The notes beneath the pieces were generated by a model, which saw only the letters and a list, made by a program, of their open reading frames with translations, did no database searches and was not told the DNA's origin. This document shows, one piece after another, positions 1 through 7,760 of a DNA stretch of 10,789 nt (positions are counted from its first letter, which is position 1; each line of letters opens with the position of its first letter). The DNA lies in NCBI GenBank assembly GCA_027596945.1, contig JADGJH010001303.1, positions 1 to 10,789 on the forward strand, given 5' to 3'. The stretch is from Physocladia obscura. Lineage: Eukaryota; Chytridiomycota; Chytridiomycetes; Chytridiales; Chytriomycetaceae. Position numbers and translations under genes: made by a program.

Positions 1-450
1 GGTATTCTTGTCGCCATTTTTTTTGAATAAAAAATGGCAACTTCATCCATTCGATCTCCAAAAGGCCGGATATCCGATGAAGTTGATGTTGATAAAATGT
101 ATATGATATAAAACAGAAGTATTTGTAATGTTTGTCAAATCTGGGCCAGTCAGCGGAGGCGGCTAATCTGGTGGACTTGTAGTCGTCAGGGCACTTCTGA
201 CCCTGATACAACCTCAGCCAGTCATTATCATATGGCTATGATTGCATACCTTGGACAGTGTCGTTTGTGCTTGTGTTGTGATTGGCTTTGGTGTTTGTGT
301 CTTGTTCAAATTGGCTGCCAGCACCAAATGGGTTCTTTGAATCTATAGCATTTTTGTGAATTATTTCGCAATAGTCACAAAGATCACCTTCTCAAAGGTG
401 TCTTCTAGTTCATTTCTGAGGTTACTGAGGGAGGCCATCAACTCATTCAT
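1..450 (-). pseudogene. Unrecognised protein gene, partial, frame-broken
   Basis: Three minus-strand segments look like one protein. From an ATG at 448-450 the frame reads MNELMASLSNLRNELEDTFE, a charged, helix-forming start. Near 392 the coding character moves to another frame (open 239-391), with CDYCEIIHKNAIDSKNPFG followed by an N/T/D-rich stretch. A TAG at 236-238 then interrupts that frame, which continues open to the window edge (1-235) with WLRLYQGQKCPDDYK, RLAASADWPRF and a C-terminal part rich in aromatic and basic residues. The CDYC pair and CPDD cysteines are possible metal ligands, but I recognise no family. The 3' end lies outside the window. The ATG sits 45 bases past the stop of the upstream methyltransferase-like gene. 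A GT...AG intron (for example donor near 424, acceptor near 345) could explain the first frame change but not the TAG. It could also be a real gene with sequencing errors. Confidence 0.5.
13..38. repeat. Perfect 10-bp hairpin, 6-nt loop
   Basis: GCCATTTTTT at 13-22 is the exact reverse complement of AAAAAATGGC at 29-38, with the loop TTGAAT. It lies inside the coding-like minus-strand frame of the left-end gene, so it may be chance homopolymer structure rather than a signal. Confidence 0.5.
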
Positions 451-495
451 TGTGTAATTTTATTTATCTCCATATCCAATAGAAATCAATTTCTT

Positions 496-1481
496 CTACT
501 TGCCCCACCAAAACTCTCTCGTATCTTCCTTTGGAACCAATTTCCACTTCCAACCAGCTTGTTTGCAATCCGTCCACCAATACCCAGTCACATCGGACCA
601 CCGACACTCCAAAGCCATCAACATGAGAGTCTTGGAAAATCGGGGAGAAAGGTCATTGAGGGTGTCCAAAAGATCATTGAAATGTTGAATTTCGTACACA
701 ATGTCTGTGGCAAGAATAAGATGCACGAAATGGACTGGGCCTTGATTATATTTTTCCTTTAGAGCGACAAAGTGGTCTTTGGACCAGATCTGTCATGATG
801 ACATTTACATGAAACAAAGAGTCCAAACATTGTGCACAATGTTCCAACCACTTTCCAGCCTGCGTCACGACTTTCACTATTTTGTGTTTGAGAGTATAAG
901 CAGTTTGTTTTAGGACAATTAATTATTTTTTTTATTCAACAAAGAAACTTCCACACAATGAAAAAAACAAACATACTTTTTCTCCCTCATCTCATTCCTA
1001 TTTTGCTCCCATACTCCCAATTCACTTATAGTATTCAGAGACAAAGACGGAATGATGATCTTCGGTAAAGAGGAAAGATCTCTTCCATCATATCATCCCT
1101 AATGAATAAAATTATGTATCCATGTTTAGGGTTGTTCTTCCGTCGAAAATTATTTCGTCTCCCACCCCCGAATCTACTTCTGACTCATCTTGATTAAATC
1201 GTCCCATTTTATCCACTACCACTATTTCAGGGTGTGTTCTGGATACGTGTTTCCATTCGATGTCGTCCATTAAGTGTGATATAGATTCGTACATTCGTGT
1301 GACTCAGCTTGTATCAAATACTCAACGCAGCCACTACCCCAACAAGGCCACAACCGTTGCCAATCTCAACAACATGAAAAGGCATAGACAAATCTTTGTG
1401 GGCCTCGTGTGCTAAACAAATGAAATTGAGTTGAAATTGGAAAGTCGGTGGCGCTTGTGGGGTTGGCTCAATAAATACCAT
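496..1481 (-). pseudogene. Methyltransferase-like gene (Methyltransf_16/METTL21 type), broken
   Basis: The minus strand starts with an ATG at 1479-1481 and stays open to a TGA at 1314-1316 (55 aa). This part ends with HVVEIGNGCGLVGVVAAL, a close match to the glycine-rich SAM-binding motif I (VLELGxGxGLvG) of the lysine methyltransferase family. Past the TGA the same frame reads SHTNVRIYIT, which fits the next strand, then coding character moves to the frame of 1112-1294 (DDIEWKHVSRTHPEIVVVD). Further on, 746-922 contains VNVIMTDL, and 496-792 contains WSKDHFVALKEKY and HLILATDIVYE, matching the conserved (L)ILasDvvYe segment, then RWSDVTGYWW to a TAG at 496-498. Family members act on protein lysines in cytosol or nucleus; the substrate here is unknown. 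The pieces lie in four frames with at least one nonsense codon. The AT-rich 923-1111 could be an intron or insertion. A possible AATAAA lies at 459-464. Family call fairly sure, exact member not. Confidence 0.6.
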
Positions 1482-1698
1482 TTCTAACGATGCACTGCCA
1501 CATTAACAGTGAAAAATAGCCTAATTGATGGAGCTGGTGTGGTGTGTGTGGGGGGCTGTAAAGCGTACAGAATCCAAGGCCGGCCCAATGAGTGGCGTAA
1601 TTGGAAGGAAATTGGACGCATTACTTAAATTTCGTTTTTCCCACAAGATGCGGGCACAAACCCCCCAACATTCTTCACCCAAAACACAAAGTAGCAAC
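1482..1698. promoter_or_regulatory. Shared divergent promoter/5' UTR region
   Basis: These 217 bases separate the start of the methyltransferase-like gene (-) from the start of the secreted protein gene (+), so both promoters must lie here or overlap the coding ends. I see no clear TATA box. The C/A-rich stretch just before 1699 has the look of a leader. The region is also open in the + frame of the secreted gene, which appears incidental. Confidence 0.45.
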
Positions 1699-2979
1699 AT
1701 GCAATTCATTCTCTTGCCTTCCTCTCTCGCTTCTGTTTCCCTCGCAAGTGACAGCTGCTCCAATGGTGGATTTAACTGCGCCAACGTTGACTACAATCTG
1801 TCTGACCCGTGGGCCTCACAAGATACTCTGACGCTCGTCAATCAGTTGGGACAACCAATGGACGATTGGACTGGTGCCATGTTTTCCGCACTTCAGGCCG
1901 GAGATTTCTACCCTGATATGTCACCACAATCTGTGAGCGTTCCAGCTTTGGGCACTCAAGGTTTCGATATTCAATTGAGTGGAAACCCTTATGACCCACC
2001 TTGTTGTCCTGGAGCCGGTAGAATTGGAGTTGCCGCAATGCTGCTCAACAACTTGAAGTCGCACGCCAAAGTCCAAACTAGTCCATCAGTCGATTGCAAT
2101 GATGGTTTGTCAGGAATCAATAGATACTCTTCCATTCACAATGGATCCACCTCAGCTCTCCTCAGCACGTATGCATCTGTTTGTCCAGGAACTAAACACA
2201 CAGCTTGTGGGACTATTCCTGCTTGTTGTACTTGTGACACGAGTGAACTCAATTATGCCATCACTGTTCCCAAGCAAGTGAAAGTGACTCAAGGGACTCC
2301 ACTTGGCGGCGACTGGTATGTCACGCTCACGTTGACTACAAGCACTGCTTGCTCTGATTGGTTGGCACCATTCAATTTCTTGTTCGCTATTTTGCCGGCC
2401 GCCGTTCCTGTGATGGGGCTTTCAGAGGCAGAAGCAAATCAGGCATCTCTGGCCGTCGCTGGAATTTCAACTGGTTACACCACCTGGGCTTCCACTTCGT
2501 GCTCCAGCTCCAGAAAACGTGATTCAACCTCGACCTTGGGGGCTGGAAACCAGACATGTACTCTCAACACCAACCCCTTGATCAAGATTGTGGGGAACGG
2601 AGTTGACTTTGTCAACATTACTTCCCGACTTGTTCCAGCTTACATTACTTCTCCAACCCAGCTTCCTAAGTGTGATTGTGCTTCTGACGGATATGTTACG
2701 ATTTGTGTTGATGTAATTGCTCCACTTTCTGGGAATGGTGACAGAATTATCACTGCCATCAACAACAACGTGACGGTTGCTGCTCTCGAGAAGTTGTGCT
2801 GGCACTGCAACAACACCAACATTCCAACTCTCTCATTCAATACCACCTCTGGATTTTCTGTCAAGGTGTTCCCTGCAAATGGCAATAGAACGGAATACCC
2901 AGCACCACCTCCAGCTGTGAATGGTGCTATTGGAAAGGAATTTATTGCTTTGGTGATTATTGCTGCATTGATGTGGTGA
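1699..2979 (+). CDS. Secreted, cysteine-rich GPI-anchored glycoprotein (426 aa)
   Basis: This is the best intact gene in the window. The frame is open from 1525, but the ATG at 1699 is chosen because it gives a signal peptide (MQFILLPSSLASVSLA, likely cleavage before SDSC). The mature chain has 18 cysteines, including PPCCPG (101-105) and ACCTCD (175-180), consistent with disulfides, and eight N-glycosylation sequons (N33, 148, 284, 306, 357, 371, 381, 396). A Ser-rich linker holds SRKRD (271-275), a dibasic Kex2/furin-type site that would divide the protein in two. The C-terminus (PAPPPAVNGAIGK, then FIALVIIAALMW) is a typical GPI-anchor signal with the attachment site near NGA. It probably sits on the plasma membrane or cell wall. 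I do not recognise the fold. It is divergent from the methyltransferase relic and convergent with the FAS1 genes. A candidate poly(A) signal lies at 3394-3399. Confidence 0.85.
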   Translation: MQFILLPSSLASVSLASDSCSNGGFNCANVDYNLSDPWASQDTLTLVNQLGQPMDDWTGAMFSALQAGDFYPDMSPQSVSVPALGTQGFDIQLSGNPYDPPCCPGAGRIGVAAMLLNNLKSHAKVQTSPSVDCNDGLSGINRYSSIHNGSTSALLSTYASVCPGTKHTACGTIPACCTCDTSELNYAITVPKQVKVTQGTPLGGDWYVTLTLTTSTACSDWLAPFNFLFAILPAAVPVMGLSEAEANQASLAVAGISTGYTTWASTSCSSSRKRDSTSTLGAGNQTCTLNTNPLIKIVGNGVDFVNITSRLVPAYITSPTQLPKCDCASDGYVTICVDVIAPLSGNGDRIITAINNNVTVAALEKLCWHCNNTNIPTLSFNTTSGFSVKVFPANGNRTEYPAPPPAVNGAIGKEFIALVIIAALMW

Positions 2980-3179
2980 TTGGTTTTACATTTGTGTAGT
3001 GTCCTCTCGAGTTGAAATGAAAAAAATGCAATTCTTTTCTTTTTTGGTTTGAATCATCGCAATCAGCAATCAAGTACAGTTCGATGGCATTTCACCAGAT
3101 TGACTTCATCATGTTTGATCCTCTTCTTTGAATGTCCTTTCTCGCTTATAGGTTGCTCTTAAAACAACTGTATTCAATA

Positions 3180-3221
3180 ACCCATCTGTGGATGGTAGGT
3201 AGAGACTTACCATAGATGGGT
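3180..3221. repeat. Bulged hairpin in 3' UTR
   Basis: ACCCATCT (3180-3187) pairs with AGATGGGT (3214-3221), and ATGGTA (3192-3197) pairs with TACCAT (3208-3213). A 4-nt bulge (3188-3191) and a 10-nt loop separate the paired parts, giving 14 paired bases. It is directly followed by CTAGCTTTATTT, the left arm of another inverted repeat. Confidence 0.65.
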
Positions 3222-3222
3222 G

Positions 3223-3404
3223 CTAGCTTTATTTCTTGAAAGAAATATCCATATAAACAGCTTGGCTGTGCAGAACAATCTGTTGCAACATTTGCAATGA
3301 TTTTTTTGTGGCGAAACTTTTCATTGCACCTTTTTCATTTTGAACAATTGTCACAATATATAAGGTTTCCTTTTTTCCCTTCTAGACTGTAAAAATAAAG
3401 CTAG
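3223..3404. repeat. 12-bp inverted repeat flanking 158 bp
   Basis: CTAGCTTTATTT (3223-3234) and AAATAAAGCTAG (3393-3404) are exact reverse complements. The right arm contains AATAAA on the + strand and the left arm contains AATAAA on the - strand, so each arm could be a poly(A) signal for one of the convergent genes. No flanking target-site duplication is obvious, so a MITE origin is only a possibility. Confidence 0.55.
3394..3399 (+). terminator. Poly(A) signal, secreted protein gene (candidate)
   Basis: This is the first good AATAAA on the + strand after the stop at 2979, 415 bases downstream. It lies within the right arm of the 12-bp inverted repeat. Confidence 0.45.
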
Positions 3405-3426
3405 AGTCAGCGGTTTTCTTAATCTA

Positions 3427-3432
3427 TTTATT
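3427..3432 (-). terminator. Poly(A) signal, FAS1 gene A (candidate)
   Basis: TTTATT on + gives AATAAA on the minus strand, about 260 bases past the FAS1-A stop. It is only 28 bases beyond the + strand signal of the convergent gene, so the two transcripts probably overlap by their tails. Confidence 0.45.
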
Positions 3433-3687
3433 TTCATTATGCGATCAACTCAACTTGCAACACATCATTCGGAAACCATTCATTGCCACCAATCCTTGGT
3501 GATTCAAATGGCGTGACTGAAACTGCCCTTGGCAAAAGTTTTGAGGAGCACTGCGGATATCTGAGCAGTATCCATGCAGTAGCCATTGCTTTTTGACATG
3601 TTGGACTTGTATAAACGAAGAAAGGGGAAGCACAAAAATGGGCAGCCATATAATCTCAAATAGACAATGCATTACGGAATATAACCC

Positions 3688-4494
3688 CTACAACCCAGAA
3701 GGCAACAAAACCTCATCAACAACATGCACAACCATCCAATCCACCAAAACATCTGGAACCACAACTATAGCAGGCACCTTATTCCCCTCTCCAGAAACCA
3801 AAACATGCACCCCATCAAACCTGACATTCAATGTCTGCCCCATGACCACAGTAGAATTTGTATCCAAAGCAGGAACACTCTTGAGCATCTCAAAATCCGT
3901 TTCATGAAACACTCCAGGAACAACATGCAACCAAAGAATCTCCCGCAACTGGTCCCCCATCAAATTCCAAGTAACATTTGCAATAGCTTCGAATGCAGCA
4001 TTCATTGGCGCAAAAACAGTAACTCCTTCCAACACTGAAAAGGCATCCGTCAAGTTTGCTGCACTGATTGCCGAGATGAAAGATGTGAGGTTTGCCAATT
4101 TTGTGGTTTCAAGCAGGTTGGTGGGTGGAATGAGTGCACGGTTGATGATGTGGATATACCCTCCGTCGAAAGTATGGGTTTTGAGGATTGTGGCAGGGGG
4201 TGTTCCATATGCAGAGAGGATTTGGATTCCATTTGCAGTTGACCCTGTGATTTTGATCTCGTTTCCTTGTTGTGTGGTAACGAACGCAGTTCCATTAAAG
4301 TCAGAACCAGAGAAGGGAGTAGCTGAAGAGTGGTAGAGCATGAGGTTTGTGAGCGTGTTAATGTCGGACATGTTGAATCCAGCCTTTACAGTTGCATTAA
4401 TCGTGCTGTTGGTTGGAACAAAAAGTGTTCCATTGAAGGTGGACAGGGGCGCAAAAAGAGCAACATCGATTTCAATGAGGGAAAGGAGGCCTTG
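3688..4494 (-). pseudogene. FAS1 (fasciclin) domain gene A, 5'-truncated, no GPI tail
   Basis: Two FAS1 domains are visible. Domain 1 has its H1 motif GTLFVPTNSTI, a YH-type LMLYHSS and an H2-type end, YIHIINRALIPP. Domain 2 has H1 VTVFAPMNAAFEAI, LHVVPGVF and H2 VVHVVDEVLLP. FAS1 proteins are extracellular adhesion or wall proteins. The frame is open from 4494 (TGA at 4495-4497); the first ATG, at 4371, lies after the domain 1 H1 motif, so the true start is lost. An AG at about 4492 could be a splice acceptor, but the poly(A) signal of the next FAS1 gene (4534-4539) sits immediately upstream, leaving no room for a first exon. The protein stops six residues after DEVLLP, whereas its neighbour continues into a GPI signal, so the anchor seems lost. 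Identity as FAS1 is secure; whether the gene is functional is doubtful. Confidence 0.8.
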
Positions 4495-4533
4495 TCAAAA
4501 AATACTTGTTTATAGAAAGCCGAGAACTGGCAT

Positions 4534-4539
4534 TTTATT
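4534..4539 (-). terminator. Poly(A) signal, FAS1 gene B
   Basis: TTTATT on + (AATAAA on minus, in the context TTGAATAAAATG) lies about 70 bases past the FAS1-B stop at 4610 and only about 40 bases before the truncated start of FAS1-A. Confidence 0.55.
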
Positions 4540-4609
4540 CAACCAATAGAAGGATAAATGAATGGAAAAGAATGTTACAACCTTTACAAAACTAAGGACG
4601 ATATGGACT

Positions 4610-5218
4610 TTACAAAACCAAAACAGCAGCAACCAAAGCCGCAACACCACCCAAAACAACCCCATCAGCACCACTGTACACCTTGTTGGCAGAAGTAGTA
4701 GTGGCAGCAACAGTGGTAGCAGAACCAGGCAACAAAACCTCATCAATCATGTGAACCAACACAGAATCAGCCAAAACATCTGCAACCAAAACATGAGCTG
4801 GCTTTGTGTTGCCACCCCCAGAAACCAACACATTGGTTCCATCAAAAGAAACAGCAAGAGTCTGTCCAGTCGCGTCAGTTGCAACAGAAGGAATTGACTT
4901 GGCAGCAATGATATTCCATGTTCTACAGCCCAATATTACTGTGGCTGATTTCATCTCGAATTGAAGTTTAATAAGGGTAAACCTGCATTGTTTGACTATA
5001 AAAACCACAATCTAATCTTGGCCATGGTGTCAGATTGGTGAAGCAAGACAGTGTCCTGTCCCGTGCTTATGTCTGCTTTCTGCAGAATAACAACATCACC
5101 CACGGATTTGCCTTCAAAAATGGGAGTAACCTGCATGTGCAGCACCTTGGCATCGACAGAGAATTGGTCAAGTGCACGATCCCAGATAGGCAGACTCCTA
5201 CAGTTTGCCAAACTTATC
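4610..5218 (-). pseudogene. FAS1 (fasciclin) gene B, internally deleted, GPI-anchored end
   Basis: The 3' part (about 4915-4610) encodes the end of a FAS1 domain, with IIAAKSIPSVAT, VLVSGGGN and the H2 motif VLVHMIDEVLLP. A Ser/Thr/Ala linker and a GPI signal follow (GADGVVLGGVAALVAAVLVL). The 5' part (about 5218-5020) is in another frame and reads like the middle of a FAS1 domain (ALDQFSVDAKVLHMQVTPIF, then GKSVGDVVILQKADI); this assignment is weaker. About 100 bases of unrelated AT-rich DNA (4915-5015) lie between, and roughly a hundred residues expected between the two parts are absent. The H1 motif of the first domain and the signal peptide are also missing; the coding similarity ends about 35 bases from a repeat element. 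Close likeness to gene A's domain 2 (VLVSGxGN, DEVLLP) shows the two are tandem paralogues. Confidence 0.7.
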
Positions 5219-5247
5219 AATAATCTAGAATGATGGGTGTGTCAACA

Positions 5248-5672
5248 CAGATGAGATGTTGAAGATTAATTTGGAGAACCTCATATTTGGAATATTTCAT
5301 TTGCGCCAAGGCGGAGACATTGGAGACTCTGATTTTCAACAAGTGTTGCAGCAAAAGTTTGTTACGCTATTTGGAAAAACTCCTTGGCAAAATTCGCACT
5401 GCTTGATATAAGTACTGAGGTGTTTGATGATTGTGTAATGCACTAATGTATGCAGAGGGAATGACTTGCATCTGATTTTATGCCTGAACAATGATGTCTT
5501 CCAAATTGCAACCATCTGGTATTTTATCCAGGTTTTATTTGATCCCTTATCCTTGTTGATTTATTCCATATCTGAGTTTTTAGAAACAGAGTCTCCAATG
5601 TCTCCAAGATGTTGGCAAGCGAAAACTGCCAGGCATAGTATCTCCAAAATATCTCCAACATATCTCGAATGT
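5248..5672. mobile_element. MITE-like element, copy A, inverted ends
   Basis: The left arm (from 5255) and right arm (to 5671) are diverged inverted repeats of about 90 bp; GGAGACATTGGAGACTCTG (5313-5331) is exactly inverted at 5587-5605. The interior is shared with copies B and C (for example TTTGATGATTGTGTAATGCAC and the GCAACCATCTGGT stretch). There is no transposase ORF, so any movement would be non-autonomous. ORFs reading through it have no recognisable domain. It lies next to the truncated start of FAS1 gene B. No clear target-site duplication can be fixed by eye. Confidence 0.65.
5639..5671 (-). repeat. Three 11-bp tandem units in right arm of copy A
   Basis: TATCTCCAAAA, TATCTCCAACA and TATCTCGAATG follow one another exactly. 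Copy C has the equivalent run (about 7731-7757) with small changes. Short subterminal repeats of this kind often bind a transposase, but that role is inference here. Confidence 0.6.
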
Positions 5673-6342
5673 AGTTTTGTAAGCCATTGGAGAAGGGAGA
5701 CATCAACGATGTGCTTGGATTGAACAACAAACACAAATTGAATTGTTTGAAAATTGGAGACTTACCATCAAGAACATGGAAGGTGGAAAGCATCCATAAG
5801 TAAAATTCACTCAAAACCATCCCGTTCTGATGTTGAAGAAAGGGAAAAGGAATTGGGGCAAGGCAAGGAGGTGAAAAGACTCGCTTTGAGGCTGCAAGCC
5901 TAAAAACACCCAGCCGAAGGAGCCCCAATGAGAAAGAAGAAAAGAAAAAGAAAAGGGAGGAAAGAGACACCATGTCAAAAAAGAGAGTAGCGAGCCTCGA
6001 CAGAGTCAACAAATAGAGCACGAGACCAAGAGCACTAGCTGTGGTTGGAGTCGCGTGGCGTGAGGACTGCTATCCAGGTTGGCTAGTTGGGTCATCTGTT
6101 GACAGAACAAGGCTCCAATTCACAACGAAGCATAGCCCGGACCAATGTGATCAACAGTTGGGGGTGCGCAGCGTATCTTATTGCGAGATTAAGCTGGTCC
6201 CAGATGGCATCTCGTTGATGCGGGTGTCGGCTGGAAGCTAACCGACCGAACGAGTTTTTTGCGCTGGCAGAGCAGTGGAAAAAATGAAGAAAAAACCAGG
6301 AGCAACATCTCCACTCATTCCTTTTGAACTGGTTTTAATAAA
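5673..6342. other. Unassigned block with purine tract and GC-richer segment
   Basis: No gene is supported. Positions about 5929-5970 are almost pure A/G on the + strand. From about 5990 to 6260 base composition becomes balanced to GC-rich, unlike the AT-rich flanks, and both strands carry only short unremarkable ORFs (66 aa at 6041-6241 starting at GTG). An AATAAA lies at 6337-6342 on the + strand. The segment could be a fragment of a foreign element, a non-coding RNA or an old exon; I cannot tell which. Confidence 0.35.
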
Positions 6343-6404
6343 TCAAAACTTTCCTCTTTTTAGATTTAATGTGACCATTTTACAAATCTTTTTTGATGAT
6401 TGAG

Positions 6405-6486
6405 GGTCTCCAACGTCTCCAACACATGGCAAACGAAAGTTACAAAGAACTGGAATCTCCCCAAAAATACCCAAGTTCTCCAAAGA
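6405..6486 (-). repeat. Solo arm related to the inverted-end elements (D)
   Basis: GTCTCCAACGTCTCCAACACATGGCAAACGAAAG and the following CTCC motifs match the right arms of copies A and C (TCTCCAACG twice, then CATGGCAAGC). The interior and the other arm are absent, so this is a diverged or solo end. Confidence 0.5.
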
Positions 6487-6638
6487 CTAAAATAACTTCA
6501 ACTCCATGAAGCAGCATCACACATCTTGGGATACAGCTGTGTGCAATTGGTTTTTAACAGAGGAATATCTTTTAAACGCACTTAGTTTGCAAAAGATACC
6601 CATTCGATTATGAATCATTACAAAAGTATTATCAATAA

Positions 6639-6984
6639 AACATTTTGGTATTTAACCACCCACAGAACTCAATTTCCTGTCCAAAAAATGACCTGGGTTT
6701 CTACGTGTTTAATGCCTCCAACCCTTATGGTGCCAGCAAAAAAACTAATTCAAAACATCTTGATATTGGATTGATCTATTGGAAACAAGACTATTACTCT
6801 AACAGATGATACTACAACTACTGTATCAGAGGTTCTAAACATGGAAGATGTTTTCATTCGTTTGGAGTTGGATGACTTCTACATGGACAAAGGCATCATA
6901 GTGCCTATGCCAAATTTGGGATTCAAACTTTTGACACTGAAGAATCCATTACCAGTCTGCTCAGCAATCAGTCTTCTCTCCTAA
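6639..6984 (+). pseudogene. Degraded Ty1/copia-like RNase H end (tentative)
   Basis: Two overlapping frames look coding. The first (6639-6809) reads NDLGFYVFNASNPYGASKK then SKHLDIGLIYWKQ. This resembles the copia RNase H stretch in which a catalytic Asp (DNxGAI) is followed by an NP-containing segment and the hallmark (T)KHIDIrYHfvrE. The second (6775-6984) continues with TITLTDDTTTTVSEVLNMED and FIRLELDDFYMDKGI, which sits where copia proteins have I-x-L-x-yvpT, ADilTKpL and a final F..LR..lGv. Spacing is close to the family, but most signature residues have changed and no LTR or upstream reverse transcriptase is present. The likeness is from memory and weak enough that a profile search could overturn it. 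Confidence 0.35.
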
Positions 6985-7012
6985 GAACCCTGCAGTGTTC
7001 CCATATGAACAA

Positions 7013-7311
7013 GATGTTGGAGATTAATTTGGAGATCCCCATTTTTGAATATTTCATTTGCGCCAAGCTGGAGATGTTAGAGACTCTGATTTGTAACAAA
7101 GTGCTGCCCCAATTTTGCTGTCTTGTAAAACAAATTATCTGGCAATGCCACACTGTTTGCCACAAGTACCGAGGCATTTGATGATTGTGTACTGCACGAG
7201 TATATGTAGCGGAAATGCTTGTGTATGGTTTAACGCTGACCTGATGTATGAACAATGACATCTTCCAACCAGTTGCAAATATTTTATCCAAGTTTTATGT
7301 ATATCCCTTCT
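7013..7311. mobile_element. MITE-like element, copy B, right arm missing
   Basis: Its left arm (GATGTTGGAGATTAATTTGGAG...) and interior (AAGTACCGAGGCATTTGATGATTGTGTACTGCACGAGTATATGTAG) parallel copies A and C for about 300 bp. It then stops near GTATATCCCTTCTGG without an inverted right arm. Copy C begins about 50 bases later in the same orientation. Confidence 0.6.
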
Positions 7312-7359
7312 GGAGAATCAAAAGAAAGTGGATTGGTGAGGCGTTATTGTTTTCAGGTA

Positions 7360-7760
7360 TGTATGAGAGGTTGGAGATTTATTTGGAGAATCCCATATTT
7401 TGAATATTTCGTTTGGGTCAAGGTGGAGATGTTGGAGACTCTGATTTTCAACAAGTGTTTATTGTCGCATTGTTGCGTTTGGGAAAAGCCCCTTGGCAAA
7501 AGTTGCACTGCTTGGCACACGTACTGAGGCATTTGATGATAGTGTAATGTACAAGTATATGTAGAGGGTTTGGTTTTACATCGATCTGAAGTATAAAGAA
7601 TGAAACCAGTTGCAACCATCTGGTTCCAAGTTTTTATTTAGTTGATTCATTCCATATCTGAGTTTCAAGAAACAGAGTCTCCAACGTCTCCAACGCATGG
7701 CAAGCAAAAACTGCCAGGAATAGTGTCTCCAAAAGCATCTCCAACATATCTCCAATGTAT
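7360..7760. mobile_element. MITE-like element, copy C, inverted ends
   Basis: The left arm starts near 7366 and the right arm ends near 7757. GTTGGAGACTCTG (7431-7443) is exactly inverted at 7673-7685. The interior matches copy A over most of its length, including CATTTGATGATAGTGTAATG, CAGTTGCAACCATCTGGTT and TTCCATATCTGAGTTT. There is no coding capacity of note. With copy B it forms a tandem pair about 353 bp apart. Confidence 0.65.

Larger units (their letters stand above)
2980..3687. other. Intergenic/3' UTR between convergent genes
   Basis: There is no convincing gene here; short ORFs at 3437-3672 (-) fall in the 3' UTR of the upstream FAS1 gene and show no family features. The stretch holds a bulged hairpin (3180-3221), a 12-bp inverted repeat pair (3223-3234 and 3393-3404) and the poly(A) signals of both convergent transcription units. 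Confidence 0.6.

Noticed and set aside
1525..1698. N-terminal extension of the secreted protein frame up to 1525
   Set aside because: It would bury the signal peptide 58 residues inside the protein; the extension has no domain and the ATG at 1699 gives a proper secretion signal.
3593..4038. 104-aa plus-strand ORFs opposite FAS1 gene A
   Set aside because: Antisense to a clear FAS1 coding region; composition (Asn/Thr/His/Ile) is a shadow.
5524..6021. 165-aa minus-strand ORF across copy A and its flank
   Set aside because: It crosses from repeat arm into unrelated sequence and is Leu/Phe/Ser-rich from the complementary purine tract; no family features.
6085..6130. tRNA-like box A (TGGCTAGTTGG) suggesting a tRNA or tRNA-derived SINE
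   Set aside because: One base short of the consensus, no good box B at the right distance and no cloverleaf stems found.
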